64,000 nt of DNA from JAAYDI01 sp052034005 (GTDB lineage: Bacteria > Planctomycetota > Planctomycetia > Pirellulales > Pirellulaceae): assembly GCA_052034005.1 (NCBI GenBank), contig JBPOJB010000019.1, forward strand, positions 1-64,000, given 5' to 3'. Position numbers and translations under genes: made by a program. This document shows, one piece after another, positions 34,021 to 44,613 of this stretch (positions are counted from its first letter, which is position 1; every line of letters starts with the position of its first letter). The notes below the pieces were generated by a model, which did not search any database, was not told the DNA's origin, and worked only from the letters and a program-made list of their open reading frames with translations.

Positions 34021-36432
34021 TCAAGTCCACCCCCGCGCGCGGCGGACGAGCCATTCGGCCGTCAAGAGGAACACAAACAGGCTGGCCAGAACCGGCGAGT
34101 TCCACAACGGCGTCGACGGGAGCGATTCGATCCGCACCTGCCGGCCGCGCGGCAGTTCGTCCAGCAGGCGGCCCGCGGACCGCACAGTGTAGAACCGGCC
34201 CTGCGAGGTCCGCGCGGCCAACCGCAGATCGTCCACATCCATGGCCAACCGTGCGCGCTCGCCAGGCGGCGGCACCACCACGAACCCGTCCGAGGGCGGG
34301 TGCTCCTCGATCGTCGGCGCGGCGATCCATGCCCGATAGGTCCCTTCCGCCAGGTTGTCGATCGTGCCTTCGAAGATGCCTCGCCGCGTCAGGTCGCGAT
34401 GCAGCTTGAGACGTTGCCGCCTGCCCCCCTCCTGCTCCACCACGACCACCACGCCGTCGTCCGCCACTGGCGCCATGCGTTCGTCGAGGAAACGCACGTG
34501 CAACGGCACCGACTCGCCGCGGGAGTACTGCGCCCGATCCGACATCAATTCCACCGTGCTACTGGTGCCCAGCAGCTTGGAGCGGCTCAGATACCGGATC
34601 GTCTGGATCCAGTAGCGTTCGTAGTACAGGTCGCTCCCCTGGTCGTGAGACCACAGATAGCTCTCGTCGGTCGCCTGGAAGATCACGCGTCCGGCGCCCA
34701 CGAACTGCAGGCACACGATCGGGCTCGGCGCTGCGTCACTCGTCGGGTCGCCCACGGTCTCGACCAGCACGCGTGCGCCCAGGCGCATCTCGGGGATGTG
34801 CAGGATCCAGCGGATGGGCGGGAGGTTGCGCCACACCTCGAGATTGGCGGCCGCCGAATCCGCCAGCTGCAGATGCGGGCTCGCGGCGCCCAGCAGCGTC
34901 GGCTGCACGCGCCAGGACCGCTCCAGCAGCGACTCTTCGGTCGGCAACGCGACGCGGTCGACATCCATCGGAAACAGGTCTTCCAGCGGCGTCCCGCGAT
35001 AACCGATCGGCGTGTGACGCGGGCCGGCCAGGAACACCACGCCGCCGCCACGCTCCTTGACGAATGCCGACAGGTTCTCCAGCACGGGCCGGCTCATGTA
35101 CGATGGATTGACATCCCCGAAGATCACGACGTCGTAGGCAAACAGCTCGTCCCGGCTGACTGGGAAGACGCGTTGGGCCGATTCGTCGAGCTGCACGTAA
35201 TCCAAGTCCGCCTCCTGCAGCACGGTCGTCAACTCCACCGCCTTGCCGCCGCCGGCTCGCCGGACGCCGCGTTCCAGCAGCGTCTTCAGGCAGCGGAAAT
35301 CCAGGCTCGGATACTCCTGAACGTACAAGACCCGGATCGCCTCGTCGCGCACACGCACGCGCTGCATCAGCTGGTTGTTCTCGATGTTCGACTCGTTCTT
35401 CAGCGGCTCGACACCGACCACGAACTCGTACTCGCGCGACCCCTCCTGGTCCGGCCGATACGACAGCCGGACCGCGTGCGACGTCCCGTCCCCGGCGAGC
35501 GTCAGCGTCTGCTCGGCCAGCACCGCATCGTGCCCCTGCTGGCGAAGCCAGACCGTGACCGGCTCGGAGCCGAAACCGCTGCCCGACAACTTGAAATCGA
35601 AGTGCACCATGTCGCCGAGGAAGACCGCGTCATCGACCAGCAGGTCCGAGAGCCGGAGGTCCAGCGGCGGCCGTTCGTCACCGACGCCCACGATGTACAG
35701 CGGAACATGCTTGCGCCGCGCGTACTGCGCGGCTTCGCTGATCGACCGCCCTTGCGTCGTAATGCCGTCGGTCAGCAGCACGACGGCCGCCGTCGGGCGG
35801 CCCCGTTGCGACTCGAGGATCTCTTGCAGGCCGTTGCCCAGCCGGCTGACCGGCTCGGTGGCCTCCAGCGCCTGCAGCGTGTCGCGCAGCTGCGCGGCCT
35901 GCCCGCTCTGAACCCGCGCCGTGCTGCCCAGCAGATACAGCTTCACGTTGTATCGTTGCTGGAGCGCCGAGAGCCAGCCTTCACTCGGGTCCAGCAGCAG
36001 CATCTTGGCCAGGTTCAGGCGGCTCGCCTCGCTCAACTGCAAGGCCGCCAGCTGCCGCGCCCACTTGTCCGCCAGACGCGGCTCGTCGTACTGGTCCGCC
36101 ACGCTCATGCTCTGCGTATCGTCCACCACCACCACGATGTCCGGCAGGTCGGTGCGATACCGCTCGAGCATCCAACCGTACATCATCGTCAGCAGCAATG
36201 CCACGAGCAGGATGCGGAAGACGGCCAGCGTCAGCCGGGTGCGCCGGCGCGCCGCGCCCGGCTCACGCAGGTAGACGGCGATCACGTAGACGGCGGCGGC
36301 GATCAGGAACAGCACGGTGGCCCAAGGTGGCCACGGCCAGGTGTGGCTCAACGCCGACTCCAGCCCTTCACCGGCCGGCGGCGACGGGCCACCGATCAGA
36401 CGGTTCCACAGTTCAACGGACCACCGAAGCAT
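34021..36432 (-). CDS. VWA-domain membrane protein with amidotransferase-like region
   Basis: An 803-residue protein. The start at 36432 (MLRWSVELWNRLIGG) overlaps the upstream gene by 20 bp; earlier in-frame starts give no sensible leader. Two transmembrane helices come first (ATVLFLIAAAVYVIAVYL and LAVFRILLVALLLTMMYGWM), then a von Willebrand A domain with a metal-site motif VVVDDTQSMSV (DxTxS) and VVLLTDGITT. An Ig-like region follows, then a class-I glutamine-amidotransferase-like fold (VRVLYVQEYPSLDF, VVIFGDVNPSY, GGGVVFLAGP) without a visible catalytic triad. A C-terminal helix (SPVLASLFVFLLTAEWLVRR) anchors the end. VWA domains bind protein partners through a metal ion; the likely partners are the neighbouring DUF58, BatA-like and coiled-coil proteins. 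Confidence 0.88.
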   Translation of the reverse strand: MLRWSVELWNRLIGGPSPPAGEGLESALSHTWPWPPWATVLFLIAAAVYVIAVYLREPGAARRRTRLTLAVFRILLVALLLTMMYGWMLERYRTDLPDIVVVVDDTQSMSVADQYDEPRLADKWARQLAALQLSEASRLNLAKMLLLDPSEGWLSALQQRYNVKLYLLGSTARVQSGQAAQLRDTLQALEATEPVSRLGNGLQEILESQRGRPTAAVVLLTDGITTQGRSISEAAQYARRKHVPLYIVGVGDERPPLDLRLSDLLVDDAVFLGDMVHFDFKLSGSGFGSEPVTVWLRQQGHDAVLAEQTLTLAGDGTSHAVRLSYRPDQEGSREYEFVVGVEPLKNESNIENNQLMQRVRVRDEAIRVLYVQEYPSLDFRCLKTLLERGVRRAGGGKAVELTTVLQEADLDYVQLDESAQRVFPVSRDELFAYDVVIFGDVNPSYMSRPVLENLSAFVKERGGGVVFLAGPRHTPIGYRGTPLEDLFPMDVDRVALPTEESLLERSWRVQPTLLGAASPHLQLADSAAANLEVWRNLPPIRWILHIPEMRLGARVLVETVGDPTSDAAPSPIVCLQFVGAGRVIFQATDESYLWSHDQGSDLYYERYWIQTIRYLSRSKLLGTSSTVELMSDRAQYSRGESVPLHVRFLDERMAPVADDGVVVVVEQEGGRRQRLKLHRDLTRRGIFEGTIDNLAEGTYRAWIAAPTIEEHPPSDGFVVVPPPGERARLAMDVDDLRLAARTSQGRFYTVRSAGRLLDELPRGRQVRIESLPSTPLWNSPVLASLFVFLLTAEWLVRRARGWT

Positions 36433-38632
36433 GAGCCGCCGACCTTCCCACGAACCAGGCGAGAAACGTCTCACACAACAGCAGCCCCAGCACGGCCGCC
36501 AGGACGTACCGGAATACGAAGGAGGGCGCGGCCGCCTCCGCCCGCGCACCGACCGGCGCCGCATCGGCCCTGCCGCGCCCAAAGGGGGCGGGGAGCTGCT
36601 CCGGGTCGATGCGCTCCAACTGGCTTTCCTGCGTGTCCAAGTTGACCGCGTAGCGCTGCACGACGCCCGGGGCGCCTCCGATGGCCGCCGTGTACACGCC
36701 GCTTCGCGCCGTGTCGGTGTACGTCCAATGGCTGTCGCTCCCGTTGATTTCCGCCGGCACCCGCTGGCTGCGGCCGCGCGGGTCGGTCACCACCACCGAC
36801 GCGTCGGCCAGGCCGGGCGGGACGCTGCCCTGCAACGCGCTGCCCACCGTGACGTTGCCGAGCTGGGTGCGGCCGCGGACCGCGGCCTTGAGCATCTGCT
36901 GCACCAGCGGCGGGAAGCTGGGCCAGGCCACCAGCGCCGACCAGGGCGTGGGCGGGCTCGTCGTGCCGTCGAACGACGAATCGGACGCGTCCGTGGCCAG
37001 CAGAATGACATGGCCACGCCCGTACGCCGACTCCAGCACCGCGGGGTCCCCGTTTTCGAACGCCAACGCCTTCCGGACCCCGCTGTCAGCCGCCGGCGCC
37101 AGCGGCACGTACTTCCAAATCGGCGTGGTCAGCAACCCCGAACGCTCGTGCCCTCGAAACGGCGCGACGATCGGGTGCCGGTACTCCAGCGGATCGAAGG
37201 AATACGCGCCCAGCGGGACCGGGTCGCCCAACTGGGCCGGCAGGATCCGCAGCCCCCCGTTGTCGGCGCCCAGGACGCTGTTGTAGTTGGCCGGCTGCAC
37301 CTGGTCGCCCAGGCAGATGACCAGCCCGCCGCCCTGCTCGAGGAATCGGCGCAGTTGCTGGGCCTCGTCGCGGCCGAACCGCCCGACGTTGCACAGGAAG
37401 ATGCAGTCGTAGCGTGTGAGGTCCTCTTCCAGCAGCGCGATTTCCGATTGCACCGACGGCCGCACGCGCGCCTGCCCAATGGCCCCCGGCTCCAAGGCCA
37501 GCACCACGTTCCGGGCCGCGCCCGATTTGCCCTCGACACACAGCACCTCCATGGCGGGCCGGACCGACAGGCTCAGCCAGCGATGGTTGTCGACTTCCAG
37601 CGGGTCGGGGCCGGAATGCACTTCCACAATCTGCTCGCCCGGGAGCTGGAAGTCGTGCACGACCGCTACCGTGCCGCGCCCGCCGGCCGCGATATCCAAC
37701 CGCTCCTGCGCGACCTGCTGCCCGCCCACACGCACTTCCACACTGTGCTGCCGACGGTCCTCGCTCCCGAAGTTCTCCATTTCAATGTCGATGCGGGTCG
37801 GATGACCGACTGTGACCACGCCGTCGGCTACGCTCACGCGCGTGACCGCGACGTTCTGCCCGCCGGGCTGCCCGACATCAACCAGTTGCAGATCCGCCTT
37901 GGCCGCCAACCGCGCGATGATCGCCTGCGTCGCACGTTGCGCGACGCTGCTCCAGGTGGTCCGGCCCAGATCGGTGAAGAAGCAGACGCGGCGTCGGCGC
38001 AGACGCGGTTCCCGCTGCGCGGCCAGGTCGATCGCGTGTTCGATCTGCGCCAGCGTGGCGGCCAGGTCGGCGCCGCCGTCGGTGCGCTGCAGCTCGGCGA
38101 TCTCGCCGGCCAGGTCGTCGCGGTCGAAGGCCGGGTCGCCGATCACGACGCGCGGGGGCGTTGCCAACAGGATCAGCGAGAAGCCGTCGCCTTGCAGGCC
38201 GTCGCGCACCAGATCCGCGGCCAGACGTTTGGCCGTGTCGAACCGCGTCGACTCCGCCGGGCGATAGTCCATCGAATACGAGGCGTCGATGACGATCACG
38301 ACGTGCGTGTCGCCCACGGCGCCGCCCTGCCCCGCGACCGACCGCAGGAGCGGCCAGCGCGGATCGGCCCAGGCGACGGCCAGCAGCAGCAGGATGGCGG
38401 CGCGGACCGCCAGCAGCAGCAGTTGCTCCATCCGCCAGCGGCGCGCGTGTTTCCGGATGGCGGCGAGCAGGAACTCCATCGCCGCCCAGGGCACCTCGTC
38501 GTAGCGTCGGCGACTCAACAGGTGCACGAGGATCGGGATCAGCGCCGCGCCGCCCCACAGGAGCATCCAGGGGCTGGCGAACGGCCAGGATCCCAGCAGC
38601 AGCGCGGTTGCGGCGGCTTCCGACATCTTCAC
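36413..38632 (-). CDS. BatA-like protein with VWA domain
   Basis: A 739-residue membrane protein. The N-terminus (WMLLWGGAALIPILVHLLSRR then RYDEVPWAAMEFL) is the aerotolerance BatA domain. A second helix precedes the VWA domain with its metal site VIDASYSMDY (DxSxS). A CARDB/Ig-like stretch follows, then a class-I amidotransferase-like fold (YDCIFLCNVGRFGRDEAQQL, EQGGGLVICLGD, HVILLATDASDSS). The last helix is VFRYVLAAVLGLLLCETFLA. Its layout parallels the next gene, so the two may be old duplicates that form a heteromeric complex. Together with MoxR and DUF58 proteins, such complexes are thought to act in protein activation or envelope stress. The stop overlaps the next start. Confidence 0.9.
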   Translation of the reverse strand: MKMSEAAATALLLGSWPFASPWMLLWGGAALIPILVHLLSRRRYDEVPWAAMEFLLAAIRKHARRWRMEQLLLLAVRAAILLLLAVAWADPRWPLLRSVAGQGGAVGDTHVVIVIDASYSMDYRPAESTRFDTAKRLAADLVRDGLQGDGFSLILLATPPRVVIGDPAFDRDDLAGEIAELQRTDGGADLAATLAQIEHAIDLAAQREPRLRRRRVCFFTDLGRTTWSSVAQRATQAIIARLAAKADLQLVDVGQPGGQNVAVTRVSVADGVVTVGHPTRIDIEMENFGSEDRRQHSVEVRVGGQQVAQERLDIAAGGRGTVAVVHDFQLPGEQIVEVHSGPDPLEVDNHRWLSLSVRPAMEVLCVEGKSGAARNVVLALEPGAIGQARVRPSVQSEIALLEEDLTRYDCIFLCNVGRFGRDEAQQLRRFLEQGGGLVICLGDQVQPANYNSVLGADNGGLRILPAQLGDPVPLGAYSFDPLEYRHPIVAPFRGHERSGLLTTPIWKYVPLAPAADSGVRKALAFENGDPAVLESAYGRGHVILLATDASDSSFDGTTSPPTPWSALVAWPSFPPLVQQMLKAAVRGRTQLGNVTVGSALQGSVPPGLADASVVVTDPRGRSQRVPAEINGSDSHWTYTDTARSGVYTAAIGGAPGVVQRYAVNLDTQESQLERIDPEQLPAPFGRGRADAAPVGARAEAAAPSFVFRYVLAAVLGLLLCETFLAWFVGRSAAHASVVR

Positions 38633-39499
38633 ACCTGCTATCCACGCACCCGGGACGCCCGCGCCGACAGGTAGCTGGTCAGCGCCACGTCCAGCGGGCG
38701 ATCCGTGCGCATCTCCTGGTAGTCCAGCGCATGGCGGCGGCAGCTGAGCCGCACCGTCCGCATGAACTGACCGAACTCCCGCAGATAGGCGCGTCGCAGC
38801 GAACGCGGGTCGGCCGCCACGTGCGGCAACTGCTCGAGCCCTTGGAACACCGTGGGGCGGGCGAACGAGAACTCGATCTCCTGCGGGTCCAGCACGTGGA
38901 ACACGATCACGTCGTGCCGTCTGTGCCGGAAATGCTCGAGCCCGGCCATCAGCGAGTCCAGCTCGTCAAACAGGTCGCTCAACACGACCACCACGCTGCG
39001 CTTGTTCATCCGTTCGGCCAGCTCATGGAAGATCGCGCCGGCCCGGGTCTTCGATTCGAGCGTGACCGCCTCCAGCGCCCGGAACACCTGCTGCAAATGG
39101 GACGGATTGCTGCTCGGCCGCACCCAGGCCCGGATCTGCTGGTCAAACGTCACCAGCCCGACCGCGTCCTGCTGCTGGAGCACCAGCCAGGCCAGGGCAG
39201 CCGCCAGCGACTGGGCGTACTCGAACTTGGACATGGGCGCCTGCGGCCCCCGGTACTTCATGCTCTCGCTGACATCCAACACCAGCTGGCAGATCAGGTT
39301 CGTCTCGTCGTCGAATTGCTTGACGTAGAGCTTGTCCGTGCGCCCGAAGGCTTTCCAGTCGACGTAGCGCGGGTCGTCACCGGGCGCATAGTCGCGGTGC
39401 TCGGCGAACTCGATCGAGAACCCGTGGAACGGGCTCCGGTGCAGGCCGGCCACGTACCCTTCCACGATGTGCCGGGCGCGCAGGTGCAGGCCTTGGATC

Positions 39500-40558
<1,059 letters not shown>

Positions 40559-40630
40559 GGTTCTGCCGGCTTTCACGATGGGTTCCGCTGGGCCCCGGCC
40601 ACGACGATGAGCCGGCGGCACCGGTCACGA

Positions 40631-42964
40631 TCACTCTGCGCGCAAGGCGGGGCCGTCCGGCGGCGGCTCGACCCGGCCGGTCGTGTTGAGCGCCACCAGT
40701 TCGTCGGCTGAGGCGATCAACAGAATACCGTCGTCAATCACCAGGTTCCCGCCCTGCAGCCCGATCGCGGCAAGGTCGATCGGCTGCCGAACCTGTTGCC
40801 CCGAGTATTGATCAAACACGTAGATGCGCTCGCGCGTGGGCCAGTAGACCTCATCGCCCGCCAGGATCCCACGCCCCTGGCCGCGCGACGGAGGCCCCGC
40901 GTACCCGCGCGCGACGCCGCGCGGCGCAGGGAACTGGCGGACCACCGCGCCCGACGACGCGTCGATCCAATACAGGTAGTCGCCGCTGGCTACCAACCGG
41001 TCGTGCGCCGCACCCAGTAAGTGTACGACATCGGTCGCCATCCCGGCAGCCGTGCTCCACAACACCGTACCGAACGCGGCGTCCAGGGCAAACACCCGGT
41101 CGCCGTCGGCGGCCGCGACATAGAGCGTTCCCCGATCGACCAGGCAGGGGCTCGCGTCACGCAGGAAATGCCGGTCGCCCACGTCCTGGTCATCGTCGCT
41201 CCATCCCGACCGGCGGTAGCGGCACAACCAGCGGACCCGCCCGTCGTCGGCGCGCAGCGCCGCCACCGCGCCCAGGTTCGTGTTGTAGTACAGCGTGTCG
41301 TCCGCCAGCGACAGCGGATTGTTGGGCCACTCGAACAGCACGCCCGCGACCGACTCGCCCCGGCCGATCGGGCGCTCCCAGATCAGCCGTCCCGTCTCGA
41401 CGCCGTAGCAGGCGACCTTGACCTGGGCACTGCCCGGGTCGCGGCGCCGCACGCTGGCGTAGAGGCGCGCGCCGCGGGCCAGCGGCGCCGCCTCGAACTC
41501 CCAGCCCGGCGCGCCGGGCCCGATGCGTCCGAACAGCAGCTTCTGAGTCGCCAGGTCGATGCCGACCAACGCGCTGCGCTGGTCGTCCCGCACCATGTAC
41601 TGGTCGCCGCCGCCCGTCCAGGCCGCACCCATCCGCGCAAACAAGCGCCCCTGGTCGATCGTCACCGTGCAGCGCGGCACGCCCGCATGGGCCGCGCGGA
41701 GCGGAATCGCCTCCTCGATGTTCGCGCGACCCTGGAAGATCACATCCGACAGGGCCGCGGACGGCGCTGCGCCCGCCGCGCCCGATATCGGCCAACGCGG
41801 CCGGCCGTCCCACAGCCGCACCGCACGGATCGCGTCCGGCTGGTAGATGTACACCACGCCGGCGTCCACCGCCACGTGGTAACCGAGCAGCGCGTCGGCC
41901 GTTTCCGCCACGCGCATCTGGCCCTCGCTCAGCCGGTCCCCGCCAGCTTCCAGCCGCGGCAGACTCAGACGCCAGATCGGGCGGAGCGCCACATCGACCG
42001 GCCGCGAGACGATCCCGTTGCGCGTCGGGCATCCCGCATAGGTCGTCCAGCCGATCGGCTGCGGCGGGAGCGGCCAGGACCGGGCGTCCTCGGTCAGCTG
42101 GACGAGCGTCTCCACCAGGTTGCCGCTTCGCGAACCCAACACGCCGACGGCGTCCGGGTCCAGCCGCCGCAACAGGTCCGTCTCCAGCCGCGCGCGCTCC
42201 AGGGAACCTTCGAGCAGCGACACGAGCGCCAGGCGGGCCCGGACCGACGAGACCGGGATGTCGCTGTCCGGATAGCTCAGCCACGGGACCGGCCCGCCGG
42301 GCTCGGCAAAGGCGGCCGACAGCTCGGTCCACCGCGACTGCCAATCCCTTCCGCGCAGCGCCGACCACCAGGAGCAGCCGGCGGCACACTGCAGCACGCG
42401 GGCGGCCGACGGGAACACGCGCAGCTGCGGATGGATGGACTCCCAATAGCGGCGTGCCAGCGTGTAGTTGCCGCGCTCCAACGCCATCTCGCCCAGCCGC
42501 AGCAGCGCCTGGTCGCCAACCGAACTCAGGAACAGCTCGTCCGCGATGCGCTGCAGCTTGCGCTCGCTCCGCTCCGCCACCGCCTCCTCGTACGCACGGG
42601 CCGCGATCCCTTCGACCTGCTGGCGGTAGATGGCCAGCGCCTGCGGCGCGCGCGCATGCCAGGATGCCAACTGCATCTGGCCGTACTCGCTCAACGGCAC
42701 GTAAGCCGCGAAGCCCAACGCCTGCCACTGGGCATCGACCGGCGCTTCGATCAGCCGATCACCGCGGTTCTCCATCACCCGCCGCAAGGTCTCGACCGCG
42801 TCCGCCCACTGCTCGTCCTTGAGGAACTCGTCGACATGCTCCAGCCAGGCCCGCACGTCGTTGCCCGCCTCTTCCACTTGCACGTCGGCCAGTTGGGCGA
42901 AGGCATGGACCGGCTGCACGCCGCAGACAAGGACCAGGAACACCAGCCGACGGATCTGCAGCAC
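40631..42964 (-). CDS. Secreted protein with TPR-like N-terminus and PQQ-type beta-propeller
   Basis: A 777-residue protein. The most credible start is GTG 42964, which has GGAGAG a few bases upstream and gives a signal peptide (LQIRRLVFLVLVCGVQPVHA, cut near FAQ). An upstream ATG at 43129 would put 55 unrelated residues in front. Residues about 20-250 are alpha-helical and TPR-like (VETLRRVMENRGDR, LLRLGEMALERGNYTLARRY). From about 320 on, WTTYAGCPTRNGI, AVRLWDGRPRWP, YGVETGRLIWERP, AALRADDGRVRWL and FALDAAFGTVLWS are repeated blades of a PQQ-like propeller (A-D-G-x-x-x-W pattern). There are no quinoprotein calcium or PQQ ligands, so this is probably a structural or binding propeller. It lies upstream of the MoxR operon on the same strand. 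Confidence 0.8.
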   Translation of the reverse strand: MLQIRRLVFLVLVCGVQPVHAFAQLADVQVEEAGNDVRAWLEHVDEFLKDEQWADAVETLRRVMENRGDRLIEAPVDAQWQALGFAAYVPLSEYGQMQLASWHARAPQALAIYRQQVEGIAARAYEEAVAERSERKLQRIADELFLSSVGDQALLRLGEMALERGNYTLARRYWESIHPQLRVFPSAARVLQCAAGCSWWSALRGRDWQSRWTELSAAFAEPGGPVPWLSYPDSDIPVSSVRARLALVSLLEGSLERARLETDLLRRLDPDAVGVLGSRSGNLVETLVQLTEDARSWPLPPQPIGWTTYAGCPTRNGIVSRPVDVALRPIWRLSLPRLEAGGDRLSEGQMRVAETADALLGYHVAVDAGVVYIYQPDAIRAVRLWDGRPRWPISGAAGAAPSAALSDVIFQGRANIEEAIPLRAAHAGVPRCTVTIDQGRLFARMGAAWTGGGDQYMVRDDQRSALVGIDLATQKLLFGRIGPGAPGWEFEAAPLARGARLYASVRRRDPGSAQVKVACYGVETGRLIWERPIGRGESVAGVLFEWPNNPLSLADDTLYYNTNLGAVAALRADDGRVRWLCRYRRSGWSDDDQDVGDRHFLRDASPCLVDRGTLYVAAADGDRVFALDAAFGTVLWSTAAGMATDVVHLLGAAHDRLVASGDYLYWIDASSGAVVRQFPAPRGVARGYAGPPSRGQGRGILAGDEVYWPTRERIYVFDQYSGQQVRQPIDLAAIGLQGGNLVIDDGILLIASADELVALNTTGRVEPPPDGPALRAE

Positions 42965-43061
42965 GATTCTCTCCGTGAACTCCCTGAAGGCGGCCTTCGG
43001 CGGGCCGCGCGCATTATAGGGGACCACCCCGCGGTTGCCCACCGTGGATGACCGCGGAGCG

Positions 43062-44366
43062 TCAGCGGCAATACAGGCCCGCAAACACGAGGAGGCCCAT
43101 GGCGACCGCGCCGTGCCAGGAAAGCCCACACATCGCGCGCAGCACGCCGTGCGGCCGATTGCCGCGCGCCGGGGGAAGAGACAGCAACGCCAGGGCGGCC
43201 AGCGCCAGCACCAGGCTGTGCAGGCCGGTCAACAACGCGTAGCCCACTGCCCAGGCCCGGGCGTGCGGGAGACTGACCGGCAGCCGCAAGCCGGAGTACT
43301 GGCCGTTGAGCCCTTCCGCGGTCGGCGCATCCCACAACGGATCCAGATACGCACGCACATAGGCCTCGCGCGCCGCCATGCTCGCGAGGCTCGTGTCAAT
43401 CTGATTCAAACGCTCGCCGATCATCGTCGCATCCTGGCCGTCACGCAACACGGCCTCCGCGAACGACCACCGGTCGGCCCCCAGCCGCCGGAGCGACTCC
43501 AGCACCGACTCCGCCTGCCGCGGTGCCGCCGCCTGCTGCTGCCGACAATAGTCGCGGAGCACCAGGAAGCACTGCCGCCGGCGCTCCAGCTCGCCCCGCT
43601 CGACTTCGATGCGACGCCGCGCCGCGTCGCGCCGCACAGCCGTCGGGTGGATCTGGTACGCCATGACCTCGATCAAGTCGCGCCGCAACTGCGTGTCGTC
43701 CAGCCACTGCCCCACCTCCCGCTCCGTCCAACTGACCAAGCTCGTTTGCAACGTCGTAACCAGCTCAAGCCGGCGTCGATCCGACTCCCCAAACCGATCG
43801 GGACGCCTCGTGCGACGGGCCTCCAGGTCGCGCGCCAACACCCTGAGCCGTTCCTTCACGGCGTGCACATAGTAGACGCTCGCCTCGTCAAACACCGTCG
43901 TCCCCGGACTCCACACCGCGATGCCGTTCGAATACAACGCAGCATACTCGCGCACCCGTATGCCCACCGCGAATCCAGCCAGTACGAGCGCCGTCGCCAG
44001 ACCGGCCCGGGCGATCCGAACCCGGCCGCCGCGCCACGCGCGCTGCCCGGACCACACCGCCATGCTCGAGACGGCCAGCGCGAACGCCCCGGCCGCCGCC
44101 CACCGCACGGACAGCCCGATCTCGCCGGCCGTGGGCCACCTGTCCGGCGCGCTGCGCCCACGCAGGATCACCACCACGATCCACGACACCGCTAGAAGCA
44201 GCAGGCCCGCCCACAACAACACGCACACCGTGTAACGCAGAACCGGCACGACCCGACCCGACCACCCGGCGACCACCACGCGGCCAACCTGCACGGTACG
44301 CGGCGACGCGGCAGCACTGGCGATGGGAGCGGTCGAGCGGGTTCGCGTGCGGCGTTTGCGGGACAT
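43062..44366 (-). CDS. Unrecognised membrane protein
   Basis: A 434-residue protein I cannot assign. The start at 44366 (MSRKRRTRTRS) begins a basic cytosolic tail; an ATG at 44399 adds 11 residues. Hydrophobic segments: YTVCVLLWAGLLLLAVSWIV, WAAAGAFALAVSSMAVW, AGLATALVLAGFAVGI, then a long soluble region of about 190 residues rich in R, E and Q (likely helical), then two C-terminal helices (WAVGYALLTGLHSLVLALAA and WHGAVAMGLLVFAGLY). The last two helices, with LHSLVLALA and SWHGAVAMGLL, faintly recall cytochrome c oxidase subunit III, where a histidine-containing final helix is usual, but this is not convincing. Neighbours are a two-haem cytochrome upstream and the propeller protein downstream. 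Confidence 0.6.
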   Translation of the reverse strand: MSRKRRTRTRSTAPIASAAASPRTVQVGRVVVAGWSGRVVPVLRYTVCVLLWAGLLLLAVSWIVVVILRGRSAPDRWPTAGEIGLSVRWAAAGAFALAVSSMAVWSGQRAWRGGRVRIARAGLATALVLAGFAVGIRVREYAALYSNGIAVWSPGTTVFDEASVYYVHAVKERLRVLARDLEARRTRRPDRFGESDRRRLELVTTLQTSLVSWTEREVGQWLDDTQLRRDLIEVMAYQIHPTAVRRDAARRRIEVERGELERRRQCFLVLRDYCRQQQAAAPRQAESVLESLRRLGADRWSFAEAVLRDGQDATMIGERLNQIDTSLASMAAREAYVRAYLDPLWDAPTAEGLNGQYSGLRLPVSLPHARAWAVGYALLTGLHSLVLALAALALLSLPPARGNRPHGVLRAMCGLSWHGAVAMGLLVFAGLYCR

Positions 44367-44613
44367 GGCTGATGAGCTGGACGAGCCCACCTGCAGCAAC
44401 GGTAGTCGGGGTTCAGTCGCAGCCGTACCCGGCCCGCGCCGCGGTTATCAGGTGTCTTTTTCTTGTGCGTGCGTGTGTGTGCGCCGCGCCGCCGTGGGAG
44501 GGCGCCTGGGCCAATTCCCGCCCGCGCGTTACCGTCGCGCGTCACGGGGTCGCCCGTGATTGTAACGGATAGAGCTCACCGCGCCACCTTGCCACTGGAT
44601 TCGCCAGCGGCAC

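Noticed and set aside
31498..36645. 1715-codon plus-strand frame
   Set aside because: Antisense shadow of the coiled-coil and VWA genes. Its composition (R, H, Q, D, P) is that of an antisense frame and it crosses three real genes.
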